From contig PBQQ01000044.1 in NCBI GenBank assembly GCA_002725095.1, forward strand, positions 1 through 12,929: 12,929 nucleotides of DNA. Direction: 5' to 3'. Shown piece by piece: positions 5,528 to 12,929 of the stretch. The stretch comes from Gammaproteobacteria bacterium (GTDB lineage Bacteria; Pseudomonadota; Gammaproteobacteria; Pseudomonadales; Azotimanducaceae). Made by a program: the position numbers and the translations under genes. Positions within the stretch are counted from its first letter, which is position 1. Each line of letters starts with the position of its first letter. The notes under the pieces were generated by a model. That model was not told where the DNA came from and did no database searches. It saw only the letters and a program-made list of their open reading frames with translations.

Positions 5528-7990
5528 TCAGTTGCCATTGCGCTCGAGCCAAATCGCCCAACCGTGCCGCAGCGCCTCAAAATGGCGGCCATTCAACAGC
5601 GCTAACAGACAATCAATTTGCGCAAAACTGACTTTGCCGCGCTGAAACAACACAATCGCCCGCAATGGCATATTTTCGGCCATTTCGGTAAACATTTTGC
5701 GCGTGGTCTCATCGGCATTAGCCAAGCCCATACCGCCCATAAAGGCCTTGGTCAGCTTCGTCCGAAGCTTAGAGCCTAACCATGTTGCACCCAGTTCACC
5801 TACGGAAGAATTGCGGTGGAAAGGCCGAGCCGTCTCTCGTTGCGGTATGGGCGCATTCAACATTTGCGCAAACACCGGGTCAGAGACAGCTAATCCTTGC
5901 GACGCATCTGCAGGCAGAAAATCTGGGGCTGACACCCCGGCGGCTAAGCTGCTGGGAACATCCACCGAAGCTACGTTAAGCATTTTCATCAGGCGAATGT
6001 CTCGACTGGACACGCCAATACGCAACTCCACCGGCCCAGCTTCCAATACCCAACCTTGTGTTCCATGGTCAAAAATCTGAAAGCTGTCCGGCGACAACGG
6101 GATGTCCACCGAGCCTGTGGCTCCCGCGGCCAAGTGCAGCTTGGCAAATCCGCAAAGCTCTTGCTCGGGACGATGCACCGTACTGTTTTTTACATGGCGA
6201 TAGACCTGCACCACTTCTGCCCCTGCCACGGCGCCAGTATTTTGCACCGCTACTGTTAACGTGACTGAGCGCTGAGCCGTCAACGTGTCGTTTGATAGGG
6301 TGGCTTGTGGCAGATCAAAGCGGGTGTAGCTCAGACCATGACCAAAGGGAAATAACACCGATCTCTGCGCGGTGTCAAAGTAGCGATAGCCAACATATAA
6401 ACCTTCACGATATTGCATCTGCCGATACGCACCGGGAAACCAGGGCTGCGACGGAATATCCGCCAGTCGCTCGGCAAAGGTTTCCGCCAATTTACCGCTG
6501 GGGTTTTGCTTGCCCATCAACACATCAGCAATACCACCACCTGCAGCTTGACCGCCGAGATAGGCCTCTAGCACTGCGCTGACCTGATCCACCCAGGGCA
6601 TTTCCACCGGTGCTCCATTGGCAAGCACAACAACCGTACGTGGATTGGCTGCAGCCACCGCCTGAATCAACGCGTCGTGCTGTGGCGGTAACTGCATGTG
6701 CTCGCGGTCGAAACCCTCGGATTCGTAAATACCCGGCAGTCCCACAAAAACCACGGCCACCTTAGCTGCAGCAGCAGCGCTCACCGCCTCGTCGATCAGC
6801 GCTTGGTCTGGCTCACTGTAAACGGGGTCGTAACCCGCAGCATAAGTTATCAATTCCGTATACTCAGCCAACGCCGCTGCTAGGGTATCGATCTGGATCG
6901 GACGCACCTGAGAACTGCCTGCACCTTGGAACCTAGGCTTTTCCGCAAAGGCGCCGATCAACGCAATAGACTGCTGTGTTGACAGCGGCAACAATTCATC
7001 ATCGTTCTTCAGCAACACACAACATTGCGCAGCTGTATCTCGAGCGAGTTCGTGCTGGACATCGGGGTCGGCGGAGATCGACGGGGTTTGTCGATCTTTC
7101 GCCGACATACTCAAAGCTACGTTGCGCGCAATAGCGCGATCTAATACCGCCTCATCTAATTCGCCCGCCTGCACTGCGGCGGCCACCAGATCATCGGTAA
7201 TGCCGCCACTGTTGGGCATCTCTAAATCAAGCCCAGCTCTAACGCCAAGCACTCGGTCGTTGGTCGCGCCCCAATCCGTCATGACCGCACCGTCAAAACC
7301 CCATTCTTCTCGCAACACTTGATTCAATAGCCAGTCATGTTCGCTGCAATACACGCCGTTTAGGCGGTTATACGCGCACATTACGGTCCACGGCCGTGAA
7401 GTCTTAACCGCAATCTCGAAACCTTTTAGATATATCTCTCGTAGGGTTCGATCGTCGACAATGGCGTCCATGTACATGCGACCGCGCTCTTGGTTGTTGA
7501 CCGCAAAGTGTTTTAAACAGGCGCCCACGCCCTGCGATTGAATACCTCGAACCAAACTGGCTGCAATGTGTCCGTTTAAGAATGGATCCTCCGAGAAGTA
7601 TTCAAAATTACGCCCACACAAAGGATTACGCTTGATATTCAGGCCCGGGCCCAATAACACACTAACCTCTTCATCCACACACGTCTGACCAAGGGCCTCA
7701 CCGACCCGCTCGATAAGCGCTGTATCCCACGAACTGGCCAAAGCCGACGCCGTCGGGAAGCAGGTTGCGGCAACGCTGCGATGGGCACCAAGGTGGTCTG
7801 CCTTTTGCGCCTGCTTACGCAGCCCATGCGGGCCATCCGTGACCATAATTTTGTCGACACCCAATCGCGGCAAATCCGCCAAGTGCCAAAAATCCTGACC
7901 AGAACAAAACTCGGCCTTTTCAGCCAACGTCATCTGGCCGACTAACGCTTCAGCCGCGGCAAGCGCGTCTGCAGAAAACGGATGATTCAC
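5528..7990 (-). CDS. Glycoside hydrolase family 3 beta-glycosidase, cytoplasmic
   Basis: An 820-residue GH3 enzyme. The N-terminal barrel carries VTDGPHG (50-56), the substrate-binding KHF (160-162) and the nucleophile D239 in VMTDW. The alpha/beta sandwich domain has the acid/base motif ESEGFDR (423-429, probably E425). A fibronectin-III-like domain follows the PFGHGLSYT landmark (548-556). Beyond about 690 there is an extra, mostly helical C-terminal section of some 130 residues, not part of the minimal GH3 architecture. No signal peptide and no PA14 insert, so it should act inside the cell on an imported glycoside, releasing a terminal beta-linked sugar. The start is a GTG overlapping the acyl-CoA dehydrogenase stop (GTGA), implying translational coupling. 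Placement among catabolic genes suggests a glycosylated small molecule rather than a polysaccharide. Confidence 0.93.
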   Translation of the reverse strand: MNHPFSADALAAAEALVGQMTLAEKAEFCSGQDFWHLADLPRLGVDKIMVTDGPHGLRKQAQKADHLGAHRSVAATCFPTASALASSWDTALIERVGEALGQTCVDEEVSVLLGPGLNIKRNPLCGRNFEYFSEDPFLNGHIAASLVRGIQSQGVGACLKHFAVNNQERGRMYMDAIVDDRTLREIYLKGFEIAVKTSRPWTVMCAYNRLNGVYCSEHDWLLNQVLREEWGFDGAVMTDWGATNDRVLGVRAGLDLEMPNSGGITDDLVAAAVQAGELDEAVLDRAIARNVALSMSAKDRQTPSISADPDVQHELARDTAAQCCVLLKNDDELLPLSTQQSIALIGAFAEKPRFQGAGSSQVRPIQIDTLAAALAEYTELITYAAGYDPVYSEPDQALIDEAVSAAAAAKVAVVFVGLPGIYESEGFDREHMQLPPQHDALIQAVAAANPRTVVVLANGAPVEMPWVDQVSAVLEAYLGGQAAGGGIADVLMGKQNPSGKLAETFAERLADIPSQPWFPGAYRQMQYREGLYVGYRYFDTAQRSVLFPFGHGLSYTRFDLPQATLSNDTLTAQRSVTLTVAVQNTGAVAGAEVVQVYRHVKNSTVHRPEQELCGFAKLHLAAGATGSVDIPLSPDSFQIFDHGTQGWVLEAGPVELRIGVSSRDIRLMKMLNVASVDVPSSLAAGVSAPDFLPADASQGLAVSDPVFAQMLNAPIPQRETARPFHRNSSVGELGATWLGSKLRTKLTKAFMGGMGLANADETTRKMFTEMAENMPLRAIVLFQRGKVSFAQIDCLLALLNGRHFEALRHGWAIWLERNGN

Positions 7991-9192
7991 AGTCCGAGCA
8001 CCAACTTAGCCATAATATTTCGCTGCACCTCGTCGCTACCGCCAGCAATAGAACTGGCTCGAAAGTTAAAATAATTAGTAAACGCCATCGCCCCCTGCTC
8101 TGGGCCGATCATCGCAGAATTGCTGCCTACCGAGCGCGCCTGGGGCTGATGCACCCCTGCATAGTGACCCGTAGCGATCACTGCTAACTCGCTAATCTGT
8201 TGTTGCATCTTGGCCGACAAAGCCTTCATTACCGACGACTCTGGTCCCGGATTTTGGCCTTTCGACAGCGCGGCCATCAATCTAAATTCTGTATATTGGA
8301 TGGCTTCCAACTGCACTTCCGCCTCTTCCAGTTGCCGCTTAAACGCTGGATCTTGCGCAACAGTGCCCGTATCTAGAGCAATCGACTCAGCCAGTTTACG
8401 TACCCTTTGCAGCGACACTTTACGTGCGGCATTACCACCAGTGGAACCCCCACGTTCAAACTCCAAAAGATACTTTGCGACCTGCCAGCCTTTATTCTCT
8501 GCACCAACGATATTGCGCTTGGACACTCTAACGTCGTCAAAAAACACCTGATTCACCTCGTGACTGCCCGACGCAAAGACGATGGGTTCGACCCGCACAC
8601 CCGGGCTGTGCATATCCATCAGCAGAAACGTAATGCCTTCTTGGGGCTTACCGCTGTCATCACTACGCACAAGCAGAAACATTTTGTTTGCGTAATGCGC
8701 ATGAGATGTCCAGATTTTGCTGCCATTAAGGACAAAATCATCGCCATCTGAAGTTGCCCGTAATTTCAGGCTGGCTAAATCAGAACCAGAACCGGGCTCT
8801 GAGTAGCCCTGACACCAATAGTCTTCGCCTGAGAGAATGCGCGGCAGGTATTCGTCTTTCTGCGCTTGCGTACCACAGCCAATCAGCATCGGGCCGCACA
8901 TGCCCAACCCCATAGGCGCCGTATCTGGAGCATGGGCTTGAGCTTTCTCGATGGACCAAATGTAACGCTGCATCAAATCCCACCCGGTACCGCCGTACTC
9001 TTGCGGCCAGCTCGGGGCGATCCAGCCCTGTTTGTGCAAAATACGGTGCCAGACAATATTGTGCTCATAGTCTAGAAAAATACCCGGACACAACCGCTGC
9101 GCGTCGCGAAGATCATCGGTTAAGTTGTCGTCAAGAAACCGCCGAACCTCATCGCGAAACGCCTCATAATGTGGCGCAAATCCTATATCCAT
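7987..9192 (-). CDS. Acyl-CoA dehydrogenase
   Basis: A 401-residue FAD acyl-CoA dehydrogenase catalysing alpha,beta-desaturation of an acyl-CoA thioester. The FAD/substrate signature GYSEPGSGSDLAS is at 129-141, the central beta-domain follows, and AGGSDEVQRNIMAK (383-396) forms the C-terminal FAD/dimer region. The position of the medium-chain-type catalytic Glu is Gly here; the likely base is E246 in FERGG, matching the alternative site used by isovaleryl-CoA dehydrogenase and several steroid-degradation enzymes. ATG 9192 is preceded by GGGAGAGAGG; the upstream start at 9255 would add 21 basic, poorly fitting residues. The N-terminus resembles the large one-domain enzymes that work on branched or polycyclic acyl-CoAs. 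It sits 69 bp after the aldehyde dehydrogenase and overlaps the GH3 start by 4 bp. No partner ACAD subunit is present. Confidence 0.93.
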   Translation of the reverse strand: MDIGFAPHYEAFRDEVRRFLDDNLTDDLRDAQRLCPGIFLDYEHNIVWHRILHKQGWIAPSWPQEYGGTGWDLMQRYIWSIEKAQAHAPDTAPMGLGMCGPMLIGCGTQAQKDEYLPRILSGEDYWCQGYSEPGSGSDLASLKLRATSDGDDFVLNGSKIWTSHAHYANKMFLLVRSDDSGKPQEGITFLLMDMHSPGVRVEPIVFASGSHEVNQVFFDDVRVSKRNIVGAENKGWQVAKYLLEFERGGSTGGNAARKVSLQRVRKLAESIALDTGTVAQDPAFKRQLEEAEVQLEAIQYTEFRLMAALSKGQNPGPESSVMKALSAKMQQQISELAVIATGHYAGVHQPQARSVGSNSAMIGPEQGAMAFTNYFNFRASSIAGGSDEVQRNIMAKLVLGL

Positions 9193-9261
9193 GCCTCTCT
9201 CCCAAAAAACCACAACGCGCCGAGCACGCAACTCCCATTGCCACCCCGCATTCAACCGCGC

Positions 9262-10725
9262 TCAATTCGATTCGATACCCCCTACACAGAGGTACTTGAT
9301 CTCTAAATAATCATCCAGTCCATAGCGCGAACCCTCGCGCCCGTTGCCTGATTCTTTAACCCCGCCGAACGGCGCCATTTCGTTCGACACAATACCTTCA
9401 TTTATGCCGACAATACCGTATTCCAGCGCCTCCGCGACCCGCACCATACGCGCGGCATCAGCCGTATAAAAATACGCCGCCAGACCGGCCTGAGTGTCGT
9501 TCGCCAGGTGAATCGCCTCGGCCTCTGAACTGAAGCGCAGTAACGGCGCGACCGGACCAAAAATTTCTTCTTGGGCGACACGCATTAGCGGAGTCACGTC
9601 CGTCAAGACCCCTGGCTCAATAAAGCCCGCACCCAAACTGGATGGCCCACACCCACACCGGACACGCGCGCCGTGCGCCAGCGCATCGCTTACCAAACTG
9701 GCAACCTTATCGGCGGCACCCTGATGAATCAGCGGTCCCATCGTAATGCCTTCGTTGCTGCCGTCGCCTAGAGCGAACGCCTGCGCACTGCGCACCAGCT
9801 TATCGGCAAAGGCGTCGTATATGTCGTCTTGCACAAGAATACGATTAGCGCACACGCAGGTCTGTCCGGCATTGCGGTATTTTGACGCCACCGCACCGGC
9901 CACCGCCGCATCCAGATCCGCATCAGCGAAGACGATAAATGGCGCGTTACCGCCCAATTCCATCGTTGTTCGCTTCATCGTGGCTGCGCAGTCGGCGGCC
10001 AGAATTTTACCTACACGGGTCGAACCCGTGAACGTCAGCTTACGCACCTTGGTGCTGCGTGTAAGCGCCTGACCGATCTCCTCAGTTCGGCCACACAGCA
10101 CATTAATGACGCCGCCCGGAATACCCGCCTGCATCGCAAGATCGGCAAGCGCCAGCGCCGACAATGGCGTTTCATTCGCGGGCTTGCAGACCACAGTACA
10201 TCCGGCGGCCAAAGCCGGCGCAATTTTGCGCGCCAACATAGCATTGGGGAAATTCCATGGCGTAATGCACGCCACAACCCCAACGGGCTGCTTCAGCGTA
10301 ATGATGCGCTTGTCTGCACTGGGCCCGGGAATCGTGTCACCATAGATGCGTTTTGCTTCTTCGCTAAACCATTCGATATAGCTGGCACCGTAGGCAATCT
10401 CGCCCCTGGCCTCAACCAACGGTTTACCCTGCTCCAGAGTCAACAATTGCGCTAACGTTTCCTGCTGCGCCATAACCAGATCAAACCAGCGCCGCAACAA
10501 ACCCGCCTTGTCTTTCGCTGGCCGTGCTGCCCATTCGATCTGCGCGTTACTGGCGGCATCAATGGCCGCATCTGTTTCGTCGGCACCACAGTTAGCGACC
10601 TCAGCGATGATCTCTTGATTCACAGGATTGACCACAGCAAAGGCGCTGCCATCGTTGGCAGGCACCCATGCGCCATTAATCAGCGCCCGGGATTTCAGCC
10701 AATCTGGAAGTGCCAAATCTGTCAT
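9262..10725 (-). CDS. NAD(P)-dependent aldehyde dehydrogenase, succinate-semialdehyde dehydrogenase type
   Basis: A 487-residue aldehyde dehydrogenase with every key residue: N158 (PWNFP), K181 (CKPANETP), E256 (ELGG) and catalytic C290 (AGQTCVC). The Cys-Val-Cys pair (C290/C292) and R284 (KYRNAGQTC) are marks of the GabD/ALDH5 group, where the Arg binds the substrate carboxylate and the two cysteines can form a redox switch. It should oxidise succinate semialdehyde or a similar omega-carboxy aldehyde to the acid. ATG 10725 is used; the GTG directly before it is an equal alternative. No clear ribosome site exists, and the hydrolase stop is only 8 bp upstream, so translation is probably coupled. 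No GABA aminotransferase or transporter is nearby, so its job is more likely in the local catabolic pathway than in GABA use. Confidence 0.93.
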   Translation of the reverse strand: MTDLALPDWLKSRALINGAWVPANDGSAFAVVNPVNQEIIAEVANCGADETDAAIDAASNAQIEWAARPAKDKAGLLRRWFDLVMAQQETLAQLLTLEQGKPLVEARGEIAYGASYIEWFSEEAKRIYGDTIPGPSADKRIITLKQPVGVVACITPWNFPNAMLARKIAPALAAGCTVVCKPANETPLSALALADLAMQAGIPGGVINVLCGRTEEIGQALTRSTKVRKLTFTGSTRVGKILAADCAATMKRTTMELGGNAPFIVFADADLDAAVAGAVASKYRNAGQTCVCANRILVQDDIYDAFADKLVRSAQAFALGDGSNEGITMGPLIHQGAADKVASLVSDALAHGARVRCGCGPSSLGAGFIEPGVLTDVTPLMRVAQEEIFGPVAPLLRFSSEAEAIHLANDTQAGLAAYFYTADAARMVRVAEALEYGIVGINEGIVSNEMAPFGGVKESGNGREGSRYGLDDYLEIKYLCVGGIESN

Positions 10726-10733
10726 CACGCGGC

Positions 10734-11693
10734 TTAGCGCCGGCCCTGAAGAATCAGTTCAACCAGCCGTTCGCCATGGGTGTTTTGCGGAAAATGCCCG
10801 GCTTCAGCAATGGCATCAAAAGGCGCATTCATTTGCTGCGCCCATTGGCGCCCCCAACTCTCAACAAAAACATCATCCGCGCAGCCCCAAATAAAATGGC
10901 AACTCTTATTCCAGCGTAAAAGTGTTTGGTAGTGCAAGGTTTGCGCAGCAGCATTGCCATTATGGTAGCTGTCCAGAGGAATCGATAAGGGAAAGCGCCG
11001 AAACCCATTATATCCCGCATCAGGCAGACCTCTGTAGGGCGCAGAAAAACCCTGATACATCGTCGCCGCCGCACCACTCAACTCAGGATCTTTACCCTGC
11101 ATGAACGCTGGCACGTATTGTTCTCGGGACATAAGTCCAGCCGACATGACCATCATCAAACCCAAATCAGGCTCGGAGCGATCGAAATTGCCGCCCGTAT
11201 GCCAATTCGCGTTCCAACGCCTTATGCCTTCGGAGTACTCGTACTCCGGATGGTGTAACCACGTATTCATTATCACTAAGTGATCAAAGCGTTCGGGCAT
11301 CATCGCCGCCTGAGCCAAACCGGTAGGGCCACCCCAGTCCTGGCACACTAGGGAAATATTACGCAAATCCAGTTCGACAATAAGCGAGGTTAATACTTCT
11401 GTATGCCGCGCGATGGTGTACCAATGCAAATCCGTAGGTTTATCCGAACGGCCAAAGCCTAGATGGTCTGGCGCAATGCATCGGTAACCGGCGGCTACTA
11501 GCCCAGGAATCATATTTCGGTAGAGATAAGACCAAGTCGGCATGCCATGCATGAGCAGCATTACCGGAGCGTCTTTTGGGCCTTCGTCCACATAGTGCAT
11601 GCGTAGGTCCTGCCACACGTGGTAGTTGGGCGCATAGGTAAAATCCGGCAAATTCTGAAAATTTTCCTCTACAGTACGCACAAACTCTGTCAT
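10734..11693 (-). CDS. Alpha/beta hydrolase, haloalkane dehalogenase (DhlA-like) family
   Basis: A 319-residue alpha/beta hydrolase close in length and motifs to DhlA-type (HLD-I) haloalkane dehalogenases. The oxyanion segment is HGMPTWSYLYR (49-59). The nucleophile is Asp, D119 in CQDWGG, with the following W120 in the halide-binding position. The acid is D273 or D274 (GCADD) and the base H300 (AGHFPQ). An Asp nucleophile means dehalogenation or epoxide hydrolysis rather than ordinary ester cleavage. The cap domain (about 145-235) has Trp at 145, 160 and 164, one of which could be the second halide-binding Trp. The residue after HG is Met51, unlike HGEP of DhlA or HGNP of HLD-II. GAGGAGG before ATG 11693 fixes the start. 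First gene of the operon; product alcohols could feed the downstream dehydrogenases. Confidence 0.88.
   Translation of the reverse strand: MTEFVRTVEENFQNLPDFTYAPNYHVWQDLRMHYVDEGPKDAPVMLLMHGMPTWSYLYRNMIPGLVAAGYRCIAPDHLGFGRSDKPTDLHWYTIARHTEVLTSLIVELDLRNISLVCQDWGGPTGLAQAAMMPERFDHLVIMNTWLHHPEYEYSEGIRRWNANWHTGGNFDRSEPDLGLMMVMSAGLMSREQYVPAFMQGKDPELSGAAATMYQGFSAPYRGLPDAGYNGFRRFPLSIPLDSYHNGNAAAQTLHYQTLLRWNKSCHFIWGCADDVFVESWGRQWAQQMNAPFDAIAEAGHFPQNTHGERLVELILQGRR
11231..11248. repeat. 18-bp palindrome inside the hydrolase gene
   Basis: CGGAGTAC (11231-11238) and GTACTCCG (11241-11248) are perfect inverted arms with a 2-bp centre. The symmetry arises in codons for Glu-Tyr-Glu-Tyr-Ser in the cap domain. 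It could form a hairpin in the transcript, but the coding repeat alone explains most of it. Confidence 0.4.
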
Positions 11694-11982
11694 TTCACCG
11701 TCCTCCTCAACGTCTCGTTCTAGACCGACCTATTTAGGGCGCGACTCAGCACATCATCACCAACACCAATGAACGAAATATATCTCGGCTCAACGTGCTT
11801 TGCGCGAACAGTTTACAGCGCCGGCAGCGCGCATAGATAGCCGCCGCCAACGGCGCAGCGGCGATAAACAGCCACCACTCGTCTGAACCGGCGGACAAAG
11901 TCAATTGCTCAGACTTCGCGACCTTGGTTATGCTGTGACAAACGCCGTCAACGGTCAGAACATCTATGAACAAGAAGCCGCT
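11694..11982. other. Divergent intergenic region between the hydrolase operon and the + strand orphan gene
   Basis: This 289-bp region should hold promoters for both directions. On the minus side a TATATT (11782-11777, 5 of 6 to a -10 box) lies about 85 bp before the hydrolase ATG but has no good -35. A GTCT-N6-AGAC inverted repeat (11712-11725) sits just upstream of the hydrolase ribosome site. A reverse-strand open frame beginning at 12168 and ending at 11746 is not supported as a gene. Confidence 0.35.
11905..11934 (+). promoter_or_regulatory. Possible sigma-70 promoter of the orphan-family gene
   Basis: TTGCTC (11905-11910) and TATGCT (11929-11934) are separated by 18 bp, matching the consensus at 3 and 4 of 6 positions. 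A start of transcription near 11941 would leave a leader of about 40 nt before ATG 11983. Weak, sequence-only call. Confidence 0.25.
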
Positions 11983-12929
11983 ATGAATGCACCCACTGCC
12001 CAACACGAGGTCGCTAACGACGTGCTCGACGCCATCGACTATTGCTATGAGCAGGGCTGGACCGACGGCCTGCCTGTCGTACCCCCAGAAACCAGTCGCG
12101 TTGCCGCCATGCTGCAAATGGAGGGACGGCCGCCAGAAACCGTAATCGCCCATCATCCGGCCACGCAAATCGATCTGACCTTACAAGGGGCAGCGGTCAA
12201 CGCCGTCATGGCGGGGTGTTTGCCCGAGTACTTTCCTGTTTTGGTCGCAGCATTTGAAGCCATGGCAAAACCACCCTTTAACTTTCACGGCAGTACCGCC
12301 AGCACCGGGGGTTCTGCGCCCCTGTTAGTGGTCAGCGGCCCGATTGTCGATGACATCGGCATGAACGCTGGAGTAAATCTATTCGGCCCCGGCAACCGGG
12401 CTAACGCGACTATTGGTCGAGCGGTGCGTCTGATCATTTTGAATATATTCCGCATGACTCCAGGCATTGCTGACAAATCTACTCAAGGTAACCCCGGTAA
12501 ATACAGTTTTTGTATTGCTGAACGAGCAGATAAAACGCCGTGGCAATGCCTGAACGAGGAACTCGGGTATCCACAAGAAATCAGCTCCGTGACTGTTTTC
12601 GCTGGAGGCGGGTTCGTCAACGTAGAGAACCATGGCGGCCAAAGTGCCGAGGCTGTGCTGGAAACGATCGCGGACGCCATGGCCAACTGCGGTTGCATCA
12701 GCATCGGCCAAAGTGCCGTGATTCTGTCTCCAGAACACGCCGAAATTATCGCCACCAGCAACTTCAGCAAATCCGACACGCGCCAGTTTTTGTTCGAGCA
12801 TGCTTCGCGTACCGAGGACACTTTGCGGCGGATCGGTAAATTCAGCCCTCGCGAATACGCCTTGCAAGCGCGTGAAGATTGTCACCGCGGCTTAAGCGCG
12901 GACGATATATTACTGGTGGTTGGCGGCGG
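11983..12929 (+). CDS. WTDGLPVVPP-motif protein of unknown function, 3' end cut off
   Basis: An open frame of 315 codons running off the right edge. Visible conserved-looking blocks are WTDGLPVVPP (26-35), NAVMAGC (73-79), an STASTGGSAPLLVVSGPI stretch (104-121), GPGNRANATIGRA (135-147) and GNPGKYSFCIAE (169-180). Cysteines at 79, 177, 189, 236, 238 and 300 are candidates for metal or thiol chemistry. There is no signal peptide. I recall this family, function unknown, as a neighbour of UGSC-motif (seleno)proteins; that link is memory and cannot be tested here because the downstream gene is outside the window. ATG 11983 is preferred; its ribosome site is weak, and an in-frame GTG at 11935 is possible. 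Coding is supported by frame openness and normal composition. It is divergent from the catabolic operon, which may share its regulation. Confidence 0.8.
   Translation, partial: MNAPTAQHEVANDVLDAIDYCYEQGWTDGLPVVPPETSRVAAMLQMEGRPPETVIAHHPATQIDLTLQGAAVNAVMAGCLPEYFPVLVAAFEAMAKPPFNFHGSTASTGGSAPLLVVSGPIVDDIGMNAGVNLFGPGNRANATIGRAVRLIILNIFRMTPGIADKSTQGNPGKYSFCIAERADKTPWQCLNEELGYPQEISSVTVFAGGGFVNVENHGGQSAEAVLETIADAMANCGCISIGQSAVILSPEHAEIIATSNFSKSDTRQFLFEHASRTEDTLRRIGKFSPREYALQAREDCHRGLSADDILLVVGG

Noticed and set aside
9193..9261. Hairpin followed by six T on the minus strand between the aldehyde and acyl-CoA dehydrogenase genes
   Set aside because: The stem is only four to five pairs with a G-T pair and is separated from the T run, so it is unlikely to terminate the operon.
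11746..12168. 140-residue reverse-strand open frame across the divergent region
   Set aside because: Its N-terminal half is antisense to the well-supported WTDGLPVVPP gene, there is no good ribosome site, and its translation resembles no protein family.
12379..12885. 168-residue reverse-strand open frame
   Set aside because: It lies fully antisense to the orphan-family gene, whose + strand frame has clear conserved blocks.
1..12929. CRISPR array, tRNA/rRNA, insertion sequence or attachment site
   Set aside because: No regularly spaced repeats, tRNA-like cloverleaf, transposase motif or flanking direct repeats were seen.

Overview
The window reads as an accessory metabolic region of a free-living bacterium. 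It has moderately high GC, clear Shine-Dalgarno sites, ATG/GTG starts and tightly packed operons. Protein styles (CrtR-like desaturase, carotenoid oxygenase, DhlA-type hydrolase, large acyl-CoA dehydrogenase, cytoplasmic GH3) suggest a gammaproteobacterium, perhaps marine. That placement is inference from protein style; no marker gene is present.

Left part (1-4390, mostly + strand). A short terminator (23-44) closes something outside the window, and 45-517 holds no gene I can support. A renalase/amine-oxidase-like FAD protein (518-1480) ends in a probable terminator. Next is a 94-residue signal-anchored small protein on the minus strand (1790-1506). Divergent from it, across 98 bp with an apparently shared -10 region, lie a 63-residue two-helix membrane protein and a CrtR-like di-iron desaturase/hydroxylase joined by a TGATG stop/start overlap. 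A carotenoid cleavage oxygenase follows 94 bp later. Together these look like a carotenoid-tailoring module: ring hydroxylation or desaturation, then cleavage to an apocarotenoid.

Middle to right part (4400-11693, all minus strand). Five genes in transcription order form one probable operon: DhlA-like alpha/beta hydrolase, succinate-semialdehyde-type aldehyde dehydrogenase, acyl-CoA dehydrogenase, GH3 beta-glycosidase and dihydroflavonol-reductase-like SDR. Spacings are 8 bp, 69 bp, a 4-bp overlap and 33 bp. The set suggests stepwise catabolism of a glycosylated and possibly halogenated or epoxidised hydrophobic compound: deglycosylation, carbon-halogen or ester hydrolysis, redox of an alcohol/ketone, aldehyde oxidation, then beta-oxidation. 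The substrate is unknown. The operon runs tail to tail into the carotenoid oxygenase gene with 9 bp between stop codons.

Right edge (11983-end, + strand). An incomplete gene, divergent from the operon, encodes a protein of unknown function with a WTDGLPVVPP N-terminal motif and a GPGNRANATIGRA core. I recall this family from the neighbourhood of UGSC-motif (seleno)proteins.

The points most worth following are the desaturase/carotenoid oxygenase pair with its coupled mini membrane protein, the unusual five-enzyme operon, and the cut-off orphan-family gene.
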